DNA from: an uncultured bacterium
GTDB taxonomy: Bacteria; Vulcanimicrobiota; CADAWZ01
Reading direction: 5' to 3'
Length of the DNA: 54,230 nt
Assembly: GCA_949288455.1 (NCBI GenBank)
Contig: CASEKF010000045.1
Coordinates: forward strand, 1-54,230
Of the stretch, positions 45,059-53,140 are shown piece by piece. The notes below the pieces were generated by a model, which saw only the letters and a list, made by a program, of their open reading frames with translations, made no database searches and was not told the origin of the DNA. Position 1 is the first letter of the stretch, and every line of letters starts with the position of its first letter. The position numbers and the translations under genes are program-made.

Positions 45059-46285
45059 TTAAGCTTCGTTTACGACTTCGCTGATAGTTTTGCTGTCTTT
45101 GCTCTTAAGTATATTTCCTATAGTAGCCGAAGAAGGTTTGTCGCTCATATATTCGGCGTAATCGTTCTTGGATTTCTGAGATCTTGGTTTTTCAGGATTT
45201 GCGGCTTTCATAGAGAGAAGCATTCTTCTGTCTTTGCCCTTGACCTCCAATACTTTTACGGTTACCGTTTGCCCGAGTTTGAGGACGTCTTCAGGAGAAG
45301 ATATTCTTTCGTTTGATATTTCGGAAATAGGAATAAGTCCTTCAATGCCGTCCATTAATTCCACGAATACGTACTTCTTGGCAAGTTTTGTGATTTTCCC
45401 CTCTACGGTTGAATTAACCGGGAATTTTTCTTCCGCCACAAGCCAGGGATCCGGTTTCGCTTGACGAAGGCTCAGAGCTATTTTATCTTTTTCAGCGTCT
45501 ACTTTTAAAACTAAAACGTTGACATGTTCGCCGACCGATATAACGTCTGATGGATGGTTAATTCGTTTCCAAGACATCTCTGATATATGGATCAGTCCGT
45601 CGATTCCTCCAAGATTTACAAAGGCTCCAAAATTTGTCAGTCTGGCCACTTCTCCCTGTATGATATCGCCTTCGTGAATTTTACCTATGATTTCGGCTTT
45701 CGCTTTGTTTTTTTCTTCTATTATGATTTCTTTTCTTGAGAGAACCACTTTTTTCTTCTGTGAATCCAGCTCTATAATTTTAAGTTTAAGTTCTTCTCCG
45801 ACTAGCTCGGATAAGTCTTTAACGGGTCTGACGTCTACTTGAGAGGCGGGGACGAAACCTCTTACTCCTATATCTACGATAATGCCGCCTTTTACCGCGT
45901 CGGTGCAGGTGGCGGTTATGGTTTCGCCTTTTTCAAAAGCTTCTATAACTCTTTTCCAGCCTAATTCTCTGTCAGCTTTCTTTTTTGAGAGAATATATTC
46001 TCCTTCCGCGCCGCCTTTGCGTTTCAGAACTACAACGTCTATTTCGTCTCCTACTTGAAAATCGGCTGGAGCCGAGTTGAACTCTGAAATTTCAGTTGCA
46101 GGCACAATACCGTCTGTTTTTCCGCCCAGATTGACCGTAATTCCTTCGTTGTCAATCTTTTCTATTCTGCCTTTGACATAATCTCCCACTTTAATATTCT
46201 TAAAAGAATTCTCGTAGGATTCAAGTTCAGCCATAGAGGCCGTTTCATTTTGTACGCTGACGTCTGCGCCGGTCTGTTCGCTCAT
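45059..46285 (-). CDS. rpsA: Ribosomal protein S1 with four S1 domains
   Basis: A 408-residue S1-type protein with four tandem S1 RNA-binding folds. Domain 1 starts at about residue 30 (VGDYVKGRIEKIDNEGITV) and domain 2 near 115 (TATCTDAVKGGIIVDIG). Domain 3 is near 205 (GDIIQGEVARLTNFGAFV, the best match to the canonical fold) and domain 4 near 290 (STVEGKITKLAKKYVFVEL). E. coli S1 has six domains; four-domain S1 is common outside Proteobacteria. It binds mRNA 5' leaders and assists initiation on the 30S subunit. SD AAAGGAG precedes the ATG. polA lies upstream on the same strand, 85 bases away. Confidence 0.9.
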   Translation of the reverse strand: MSEQTGADVSVQNETASMAELESYENSFKNIKVGDYVKGRIEKIDNEGITVNLGGKTDGIVPATEISEFNSAPADFQVGDEIDVVVLKRKGGAEGEYILSKKKADRELGWKRVIEAFEKGETITATCTDAVKGGIIVDIGVRGFVPASQVDVRPVKDLSELVGEELKLKIIELDSQKKKVVLSRKEIIIEEKNKAKAEIIGKIHEGDIIQGEVARLTNFGAFVNLGGIDGLIHISEMSWKRINHPSDVISVGEHVNVLVLKVDAEKDKIALSLRQAKPDPWLVAEEKFPVNSTVEGKITKLAKKYVFVELMDGIEGLIPISEISNERISSPEDVLKLGQTVTVKVLEVKGKDRRMLLSMKAANPEKPRSQKSKNDYAEYMSDKPSSATIGNILKSKDSKTISEVVNEA

Positions 46286-46370
46286 TGTAAAAAACTCCTT
46301 TCGTCATGGAACTCGGCTTAAGCCTTATTCCTAAGCAATAAAAAATTGGGTAAATAACGTAATTTGTACT

Positions 46371-48896
46371 TTATTCCATTTCGCTTAAGTTTTTACCTCT
46401 TTTAATATTTACGAGCAGAGGAATTTTTAAGCCTATATTTTTTTCCATAGATTCCTGAAGTATCGTTCTCGCTATATTTTCTTCTTGTTCCGGGCATTCC
46501 AGCAATAATTCGTCATGAATTTGGAGAAGTATTTTTGATTTTAAATTATATTTGTTTAAATTTTCATGCGTTTTGATCATGGCCGCTTTGATAATATCCG
46601 CGGCGCTCCCTTGAATAACGCTGTTTACCGCGATTCTTTCCGCCGCCGCTTTCATTGTCTTATTTCTGTCGTTGATGTTCGGTATCGTTCTTCTTCTTCC
46701 GGATAAAGTGACAATGAACCCGGTCTCTTCCGCGTTTTCTATTGTTTTCAAGATAAATTCTTTCACTTTTGGGAAGCGGTTAAAATACTTTTCTATGTAT
46801 TCGCTTGCCTCCTGTCGCGAAACTTTTATCGATTGAGCCAGACCATGAGCCGACATACCGTAAATTATGCCGAAATTGACTTCCTTTGCTTTTTTTCTCA
46901 TAAGAGGAGTTATTTCTTCTGAGCTTATTCCGAATATTTCTCCGGCCGTTAGAGAATGTATATCTTTTCCTTCGCTGAATGCTTCTATCATTTTTTCGTC
47001 GCCTGAAAAATGAGCCATGACTCTTAATTCTATTTGCGAGTAATCTGCGGCTAAAAAAATAGAATCGTTTCGTCTCGTTTTAAAAGCTTTTCTTATTTCT
47101 TGTCCCATTAGAGTTTTGTTAGGGATATTCTGTAAGTTAGGCTCATACGACGCGAGTCTTCCCGTCGCCGTTTTCATAGAGTCGTAATGAGTTCGTATGC
47201 AGCCGTCGCTTTCAATTAAAGCCGGAAGTTTTTGAGAGTATGAGGATTGTAATTTTTTCATTTCTCTATATTCGAGAATTGGAATTATAATTGGAGACCA
47301 TTTTGCAAGCTCTATTAAAGTCGCTGCGTCGGCGCTTCGTTTTTTTCCGCTCGGCAGCCTGAGCTTGTCATAAAGAATTTCTCCGAGCTGTTTGGGAGAG
47401 TTGATTTTGAATTTTTCTCCGGCGATAGCGTATATTGTTTCTTCTATATCGTTAATTTTTCTTATAAGAGTTTCGTTCGCCGATTGAAGCTGAAGAGCGT
47501 CGCAAAATATGCCTTCCAGTTCCATGGAGCTTAAAATATGCAAAAGCGGCTGTTCGACGGTATAGAACGCTTTTTCCATCTTTTGCGTTTTTAGTTCCCG
47601 CTCGGCGGCCTTTTTCATTTTTCTCATCATGGAAAAAGCCAGGTTGGGATTTTGCCAGCTTTCCGAGGGTACCGTTATACCCGTTAGCCGAGTAAATGTT
47701 TTTGCCGGATCTCGGGCGTTTTCCGAAGAATATAAAAGGTATGAAGCCAGAGCTATGTCAAAGAAAGAATTCTTTAGAGTAATTCCGCTTTTAAGCAGTT
47801 TTTTTAGTATTGGCTTTATATCGAACGAACATATCGTTCTTGCTTTTATCGTATCGTTAAACCCGGAAAGATCGTCCGCGAATATTTCTCCGTTTTCGCA
47901 ATATATGGCGTCGTCTTTAAAATATATGTACAATTCATTTTCGTTTTTCACTTCGGATTCTAATAATAAAGCCGTCTTGGAAACGGAGTCTGTTTTAGAT
48001 TCCGTTTGTAAGTCTCCGCCTAGAAGTTTTGCTTTTAAGCTTTTCAACTCGAGTTCGTCCAGAAAATCGGCCAGTTCTTTTTCGTCTATATTTTGAAAAC
48101 GCATTTTAACGGCGTCGAATTCAAGAGGCAGATCAATTTTTATTTGAGCCAGAGTTTTGCTTAATTTTATCGATTCTGCGGACGCTTCTAAGAGCTTTTT
48201 TGATCTTCCGGTTATTTTGTCCATATTGTTTAAAATATTTTCTACGCTTCCGAATTCTTTGATAAGTTTTTTTGCCGTCGAAGGGCCTATGCCTTTGCCT
48301 CCTGGAATGTTGTCAGAAGCGTCTCCGGCTAGTCCTTTATAATCCGGAATCAGGAATGGGGGAAATCCGTATTCTTCGTTAACCGCGTTTTCGTCGTAAA
48401 TGACAAACGAAGAAATCCCTTTTCCCGGCTTTAAAATATTTACTTTTTGAGATACGGTTTGCAGAAGATCGCAGTCTGAACTTACTATGACGGAGACAAA
48501 TCCTTTTCTTTCGGCGTCTTTAGCCACCGTTCCAAGACAATCGTCGGCTTCGCTGTTTTTATAGGCGAGGATCGGAATTTTTAAAATTTTCATAAGTCTG
48601 TATATCAAATTAAGCTGCGAAACGAAATCTTCGGACGCTTTTTCCCGTTTAGCCTTATAATCAGGATAGAGCTTTAGTCTGTCGATAGGCCTTTCCGTGT
48701 CGAAAGCCGCGGCTATATAGCCCGGTTTAGTTTCTCTTATATATTTTAGAAGCATGTTTAAAAAACCGGCCGCGGCTCCTGTTTTTAGTCCCCCTGCAGT
48801 CGATAAAGCGGGCATAGCGTAGAAAGCTCTGTAAGCTATGGAATGTCCGTCTATTAACAGAAGAGGAGAAGTTTCGGGATTGTTCGCAAGTTTCAT
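46371..48896 (-). CDS. polA: DNA polymerase I, proofreading domain inactive
   Basis: An 841-residue enzyme with three regions. Residues 1 to about 290 form a 5' nuclease (LLIDGHSIAYRAFYAMP, SSDCDLLQTV, GLAGDASDNIPGGKGIG). About 300-440 is a shortened 3'-5' exonuclease-like fold in which the metal-binding Asp-x-Glu of the Klenow fragment is missing. The rest is the polymerase, with motif A AADYSQIELRVMAHFSG, motif B KKAKEVNFGIIYGMSAHG and motif C LQIHDELLLE. The absence of exonuclease residues resembles Taq and Bst polymerases. It fills gaps and removes RNA primers. The ATG follows AAAGGAG. Confidence 0.96.
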   Translation of the reverse strand: MKLANNPETSPLLLIDGHSIAYRAFYAMPALSTAGGLKTGAAAGFLNMLLKYIRETKPGYIAAAFDTERPIDRLKLYPDYKAKREKASEDFVSQLNLIYRLMKILKIPILAYKNSEADDCLGTVAKDAERKGFVSVIVSSDCDLLQTVSQKVNILKPGKGISSFVIYDENAVNEEYGFPPFLIPDYKGLAGDASDNIPGGKGIGPSTAKKLIKEFGSVENILNNMDKITGRSKKLLEASAESIKLSKTLAQIKIDLPLEFDAVKMRFQNIDEKELADFLDELELKSLKAKLLGGDLQTESKTDSVSKTALLLESEVKNENELYIYFKDDAIYCENGEIFADDLSGFNDTIKARTICSFDIKPILKKLLKSGITLKNSFFDIALASYLLYSSENARDPAKTFTRLTGITVPSESWQNPNLAFSMMRKMKKAAERELKTQKMEKAFYTVEQPLLHILSSMELEGIFCDALQLQSANETLIRKINDIEETIYAIAGEKFKINSPKQLGEILYDKLRLPSGKKRSADAATLIELAKWSPIIIPILEYREMKKLQSSYSQKLPALIESDGCIRTHYDSMKTATGRLASYEPNLQNIPNKTLMGQEIRKAFKTRRNDSIFLAADYSQIELRVMAHFSGDEKMIEAFSEGKDIHSLTAGEIFGISSEEITPLMRKKAKEVNFGIIYGMSAHGLAQSIKVSRQEASEYIEKYFNRFPKVKEFILKTIENAEETGFIVTLSGRRRTIPNINDRNKTMKAAAERIAVNSVIQGSAADIIKAAMIKTHENLNKYNLKSKILLQIHDELLLECPEQEENIARTILQESMEKNIGLKIPLLVNIKRGKNLSEME

Positions 48897-49292
48897 ACTA
48901 GGCTCCTTTATTAGATCTGGATGTTTCTATATTAAGCAAAAATATAAAAAATTGAGTTTTCAGATTGAGTATGTTGTCTATTATGTTTTTTAAATATATC
49001 ATAAAAATATTTAACGGGAAAGAAAAAGCAGGAAAATTATGTTTGAAAAACTAAAAAAGCTTATTTGGAAGATTTACAACGTAACGTTTGCCTTTTCCGG
49101 CAAAAAGTCCTTCGCCTCTAAGGCGGCGGATGAATCGCTTCTGTCGGGCAATACGAGCCGCGGAACATGCGGTTTTGGCTTCGATTATGCTTGGCAAACA
49201 GGATATATCGACCGTTCGCTTGGCGCGAAATGACGCTTCCGCTTCCTTAGGCGGAGAGAATGGAATAAAATATATTAAAGTTGGAGCGTTTT
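48897..49292. other. Divergent intergenic region, with a possible small ORF
   Basis: About 400 bases between polA (minus) and the TPR-HD-GYP gene (plus), AT-rich for the first 140. Promoters for both directions should lie here, but I cannot pick convincing boxes. A small reading frame at 49039 is listed separately. Confidence 0.4.
49039..49233 (+). CDS. Possible small protein, unknown
   Basis: A 64-residue reading frame, beginning MFEKLKKLIWKIYN, with AGCAGGA six bases before its ATG. The start is basic and amphipathic and the rest is polar, without a recognised family. An overlapping frame (49088-49342) has no SD. It lies 60 bases before the HD-GYP gene and could be a leader of that transcript. 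Coding status is uncertain. Confidence 0.35.
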   Translation: MFEKLKKLIWKIYNVTFAFSGKKSFASKAADESLLSGNTSRGTCGFGFDYAWQTGYIDRSLGAK

Positions 49293-51470
49293 ATGGATGG
49301 AGTACAATCTTCAATTTCATATTTAGAGCGACTTGCGTCTGAAAATCCAAAGGACGTTCAGATTCTTTTTAGACTAGCTTTGCTTTATGTGACGTCAGAT
49401 TCGCTCCAAAAGGCCGCGGCCGCGTTGGAAAAATGCCTTGCGGTCGATCCGGCGATGTATACGGCCAGATTTTTATTGGCCTGTATATATTCTAGAGGAG
49501 GAGCTTATAATTACGCTCTAAGGGAATTACAGAAAATAGTCGATAGAGAAGGCGATTTCTGTTTTGAGCAGATTGATTTTAAAGTTCTTGGAGATTTGCG
49601 GTTATCGTTAAAAGCTTGGGAAACGTACGAATTAAAAGAGAAAGATTCCGCAAATAAGTTTTTTGCGTTAGGTTTTGTCTTTTTCGCGTTTTACAGAAAC
49701 GACGCTTCTATTGCGGCTCTTAAAAAGTGTCTGGCGTTAAATCCGTTTTTCCCTCTCGCAAATTACGTTGCCGGTTTAACTTCTTTAAGGATGGGCGACG
49801 TTTCGTCCGCCTGGAAGTTTTTGCAGTCGGAGCCTTCGTCTCCTAATTCCGCCAATATTTTTAACGTTTTGGCTTCCGTCTGCTTAAGTCAAAAAAAGTT
49901 TAAGCAGGCCGAGCTTTTTTGCCGGAAAGCTTTGCGCATAAATCCTAAATATTTAAAAGCCATGAGGAATATGGCTTCCGCATATAAAGGATTGGGAGCT
50001 TATGAACAGGCTGAAAAAATTCTTAAAAATATTGTTTCGGTTGGCGAGCCTGCTTCTATAGATTATTATCTCCTAGGCGAACTATATGAAGTCAAAAACG
50101 CTTTTGAAGAAGCCGAAAAAGCTTACGGACAAGCGGTAGAATTAGATCCGTCTAACGCTAAGGCCGCCGTAACTCTAGGTCGGTTCCTATTAAAAATAAA
50201 CAAGCTTGGCGAAGCCGAGGCTTATTTGACTAAAGCCGCTGCGGCTATGCCGGGGAACGCGGAATTGAATCTTGCTCTTGGAAACGTATTTCAAGCTCAG
50301 AAAAAATATCAGGAAGCGGCGTTGGAATTCAATAAATGTCTTTCTTTAGATCCTTCTGATAAGGCCGCTCTCTACGCGTTAGGTTCTTCTTTGGCAGCTT
50401 TAGGAAGGATAAGCTCGGCCGTTGAAATCTTCCAAAGAGGAACGGAGGAATTTCCCGACGATCCTGACTTTAAAATTTCTTTGGCCCTGGCTTTTTCAAA
50501 TATGGGCAAATGCGAGGCGGCTCTTTCCGAATTAAACGCCGCCTTGAAAATTATCCCCGACGATCCCTTCGCTAATTATTGTCTTGGCGTTCTAAGCTCG
50601 GCGTCAGGAAATTATTCGCAATCTTTTTCCGCTTATGAAACTTCTCTCGGACTGTTAAAAAAACATATGTTCGAGGGATTTAAAAAAGGCGCGATCTCGC
50701 TTATGTCAGGCAATATTGCCGAGGCTGAGGCTGAGTTTAAAAAAGCCGCGTCTCCTGAACTTGCCAAGTCTGATTTGGAAGTTTACGGCGTTTTGGGATT
50801 ATTGTCTTCTTTATCTCTTTATAAATCTGAAGAATCGACTCGCGCCAGGAAATTTAACGTCGATTATTCTAAAATATACGAAACTTCGTCTTTAGCGTTG
50901 GTAAGGGCCATAGATTCCCGAGACGGATATTCAAGTCCGCATTCGGCAAGGGTGTCTAAAATCGCCCGTATATTGGCGGAACATATAAGTCTAAAAAATA
51001 AAGACTTGCTGTCCGAAGACGAGATTGCCGCGATAGAGACGGCGGCCTTTTTGCACGATATAGGAAAAATAAGCGTTTCCGAACAGATATTGTCGAAAAG
51101 ATCTCCGCTTACCGAAACGGAATACGCCTATATACGAAATCATCCTATTTACAGCGAGTCGCTGCTTAGAGACTCAGGTTTGCCTTTAGAAATTCTTCCT
51201 ATAGTCAGGCATCATCATGAAAAATTTAATGGAAAAGGATATCCGGACGGTCTTTCTAAAGATGATATTCCGTTTGGAGCGATGATTGTTTCAATCGCCG
51301 ACGTTTTTGAAGCTCTGTCTTCCGATCGCCCTTATAGACAGGCGTTTTCCGTAGAAAAGGCAGTGTCGCTTATCAATAAAAGCAAAGGCAAGGATTTTGC
51401 GCCGGGTTTAGTGGCCGCGTTTCTTGATATCGTTCCGGAAATTTCCCGCATTATAGCGGAAATTACGTAA
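49293..51470 (+). CDS. TPR-repeat HD-GYP domain protein, likely cyclic-di-GMP phosphodiesterase
   Basis: A 725-residue soluble protein. Residues 1 to about 510 are tandem tetratricopeptide repeats of 34 residues (for example AEKAYGQAVELDPSNAKAAV). The C-terminal HD-GYP domain (about 535-720) keeps the expected residues: the first His in SPHSARVSKIARI, AFLHDIGKI with the HD pair near 588, IRNHPIYS, HHHEKFNGKGYPDGL with the GYP loop near 649, and IADVFEALSSDRPYR. HD-GYP enzymes hydrolyse cyclic-di-GMP, and often the TPR part docks partner proteins. I start at ATG 49293 behind TTGGAG; a TTG at 49281 lies upstream without SD support. No GGDEF synthase is nearby. Confidence 0.88.
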   Translation: MDGVQSSISYLERLASENPKDVQILFRLALLYVTSDSLQKAAAALEKCLAVDPAMYTARFLLACIYSRGGAYNYALRELQKIVDREGDFCFEQIDFKVLGDLRLSLKAWETYELKEKDSANKFFALGFVFFAFYRNDASIAALKKCLALNPFFPLANYVAGLTSLRMGDVSSAWKFLQSEPSSPNSANIFNVLASVCLSQKKFKQAELFCRKALRINPKYLKAMRNMASAYKGLGAYEQAEKILKNIVSVGEPASIDYYLLGELYEVKNAFEEAEKAYGQAVELDPSNAKAAVTLGRFLLKINKLGEAEAYLTKAAAAMPGNAELNLALGNVFQAQKKYQEAALEFNKCLSLDPSDKAALYALGSSLAALGRISSAVEIFQRGTEEFPDDPDFKISLALAFSNMGKCEAALSELNAALKIIPDDPFANYCLGVLSSASGNYSQSFSAYETSLGLLKKHMFEGFKKGAISLMSGNIAEAEAEFKKAASPELAKSDLEVYGVLGLLSSLSLYKSEESTRARKFNVDYSKIYETSSLALVRAIDSRDGYSSPHSARVSKIARILAEHISLKNKDLLSEDEIAAIETAAFLHDIGKISVSEQILSKRSPLTETEYAYIRNHPIYSESLLRDSGLPLEILPIVRHHHEKFNGKGYPDGLSKDDIPFGAMIVSIADVFEALSSDRPYRQAFSVEKAVSLINKSKGKDFAPGLVAAFLDIVPEISRIIAEIT

Positions 51471-51496
51471 TCGTTTTTTATTTGAGGGTTAAAGCT

Positions 51497-52438
51497 ATGG
51501 ATAAATTAAAAATATCGGCCGGTAATTTTACGGCTAAATTGAAGAAAAGTCTTGAAAAAACAAGAGAAAAATTTGCCGCTAACGTAAATCGTCTCTTTTA
51601 TTTTTGGAAAAAGTTAGACGGAGAATTTTGGGAAGAACTCGAGGATTTGATGCTTTCGTCCGACGTTGGAGTCGCCACTACGGGCAAAATTATCGACGAA
51701 TTGAAAGACATTGCTCATAAAGAGCGTATTACGGAGCCTATGCCTCTTATGGAGCGCATGAAAGATTATATAGCCGATATACTTTCTTCCAGAAGCAAAT
51801 CTTTGATAAAGCCGGCGTCCGGACCTGCCGTCATTCTTGTCGTAGGCGTAAACGGAGTTGGAAAGACTACTTCTATAGCTAAACTTGCTTATTGGCTAAA
51901 AAGTAACGATTCTAAAGTTATGCTTGCCGCCGCGGATACTTTTAGAGCCGCCGCTATAGATCAGCTCCAGATTTGGGCTAATTCGCTTGGCGTCGATATT
52001 ATTAAAACGAAAGAAGGGGGAGATCCTTCGGCGGTTTGTTTTGACGCCGTAGCCGCCGCCAAGGCCAGAAAAGCAGATTATTTGATTATAGATACGGCCG
52101 GAAGACTTCATTCTAAAAGCAATCTTATGGAAGAGCTTAAAAAAATTCGCCGCGTTATAGCCAGAGAAATTCCGGACGCTCCTCATGAAACCTTGATAGT
52201 TTTAGACGCGGCTACGGGAAAAAACGCTTTAGCGCAGGCAAAAACATTTTCCGAAGCGGCTCCTTTAACGGGCATAATTTTGGCTAAACTTGACGGAACG
52301 GCAAAAGGGGGGATAATTCTGACTATTTCCGACGAACTTAGCGTTCCGGTAAAGTTTATAGGCTTTGGAGAAAAGCCTGAAGATTTTGCGGCGTTTAACG
52401 CGGCGGAATTTTTAGACGCTTTATTCGCACATGAATGA
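51497..52438 (+). CDS. ftsY: Signal recognition particle receptor FtsY
   Basis: A 313-residue GTPase that receives ribosome-SRP complexes at the membrane and hands nascent membrane proteins to SecYEG. After a short basic start comes the N domain (helical, WEELEDLMLSSDVGV) and then the G domain. Its motifs are GVNGVGKTTSIAKLA (G1), ADTFRAAAIDQL, LIIDTAGRLHSKSNLMEEL (G3), LAKLDGTAKGG (G4) and FIGFGEKPEDFAAF. It lacks the long acidic A domain of E. coli FtsY. I start at ATG 51497 behind TGAGGG; the TTG at 51482 precedes that SD. Confidence 0.95.
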   Translation: MDKLKISAGNFTAKLKKSLEKTREKFAANVNRLFYFWKKLDGEFWEELEDLMLSSDVGVATTGKIIDELKDIAHKERITEPMPLMERMKDYIADILSSRSKSLIKPASGPAVILVVGVNGVGKTTSIAKLAYWLKSNDSKVMLAAADTFRAAAIDQLQIWANSLGVDIIKTKEGGDPSAVCFDAVAAAKARKADYLIIDTAGRLHSKSNLMEELKKIRRVIAREIPDAPHETLIVLDAATGKNALAQAKTFSEAAPLTGIILAKLDGTAKGGIILTISDELSVPVKFIGFGEKPEDFAAFNAAEFLDALFAHE

Positions 52439-52570
52439 TACTTACTCCGTTTTATAATTTGTTGAAAATTTAAAAGGTTAACATTTTAGAAACAAAATTA
52501 ACTTTTAACCATGTTATAATTAAACATAATAACAATGTATTTACGCGCCTTTAATTAAGGAGGTCTTTTT

Positions 52571-52921
52571 ATGGAGAGAGATAGAAGCAGAATCGATCAA
52601 ATACGTATGCAGCGCGGCAAGGATATGGTTCAGGTCGGAATATCCCCTCATGAAGCCTCGCTTGCGGCTCCTATTGCGGCTCCTAGTCTTGCGGCTGAAC
52701 AAAGTATTCTTGGAGTTGATTTTAAAAGTCCTTGGCTTAGAGATAGGGTTACAATTAGTCTTGAAGCTCAGCTCTCCATGATGGAAATGAGGGGCAGTTA
52801 TAGAATTAATTTAGCTGATCTCGGGTATACGAATAGAATGTCTATAATGGCGATTCGTCCCGGAGTTTATATTAAAGTCGAGCCTACGGGATGTTATCGT
52901 CTTGTATACCATAATCGTTAA
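52571..52921 (+). CDS. Small orphan protein
   Basis: A 116-residue protein I do not recognise. A basic N-terminus (RDRSRIDQIRMQRGKD) leads to an Ala/Pro-rich stretch and a compact C-terminal half beginning at SPWLRDRVTISLEAQ, ending with Tyr and His. No signal peptide or membrane helix is seen. An AAGGAGG SD lies eight bases before the ATG, and a TATAAT box (52515-52520) lies upstream without a clear -35. It stands alone between FtsY and a terminator. Confidence 0.6.
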   Translation: MERDRSRIDQIRMQRGKDMVQVGISPHEASLAAPIAAPSLAAEQSILGVDFKSPWLRDRVTISLEAQLSMMEMRGSYRINLADLGYTNRMSIMAIRPGVYIKVEPTGCYRLVYHNR

Positions 52922-52940
52922 CGTTTCGCTTTAAAATTTT

Positions 52941-52977
52941 ATACCGCTCAAGTGATTGCCCTTGAGCGGTATTTTTA
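52941..52977 (+). terminator. Terminator after the orphan gene
   Basis: A perfect 12-base-pair stem (ATACCGCTCAAG at 52941-52952 with 52961-52972) and an eight-base loop are followed by a T run. It ends the plus-strand transcript. Confidence 0.85.
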
Positions 52978-53140
52978 TTGGCGTTTCGACAATCGCAAGC
53001 GGAACTCCGGTTATGATTGAGAAAGAAAAAAGCGTTAAGACGCGCAAAAAACGGGATATAATAAGATGTTTTTTGGGGTGAAGAATCAATGACGCTTACG
53101 ATTATTGCGAGTTGGCGCATCTCCGACGCTAATTTTAAAA

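Noticed and set aside
49088-49342. 84-residue frame overlapping the HD-GYP start
   Set aside because: No SD, and it overlaps a convincing gene start in another frame.
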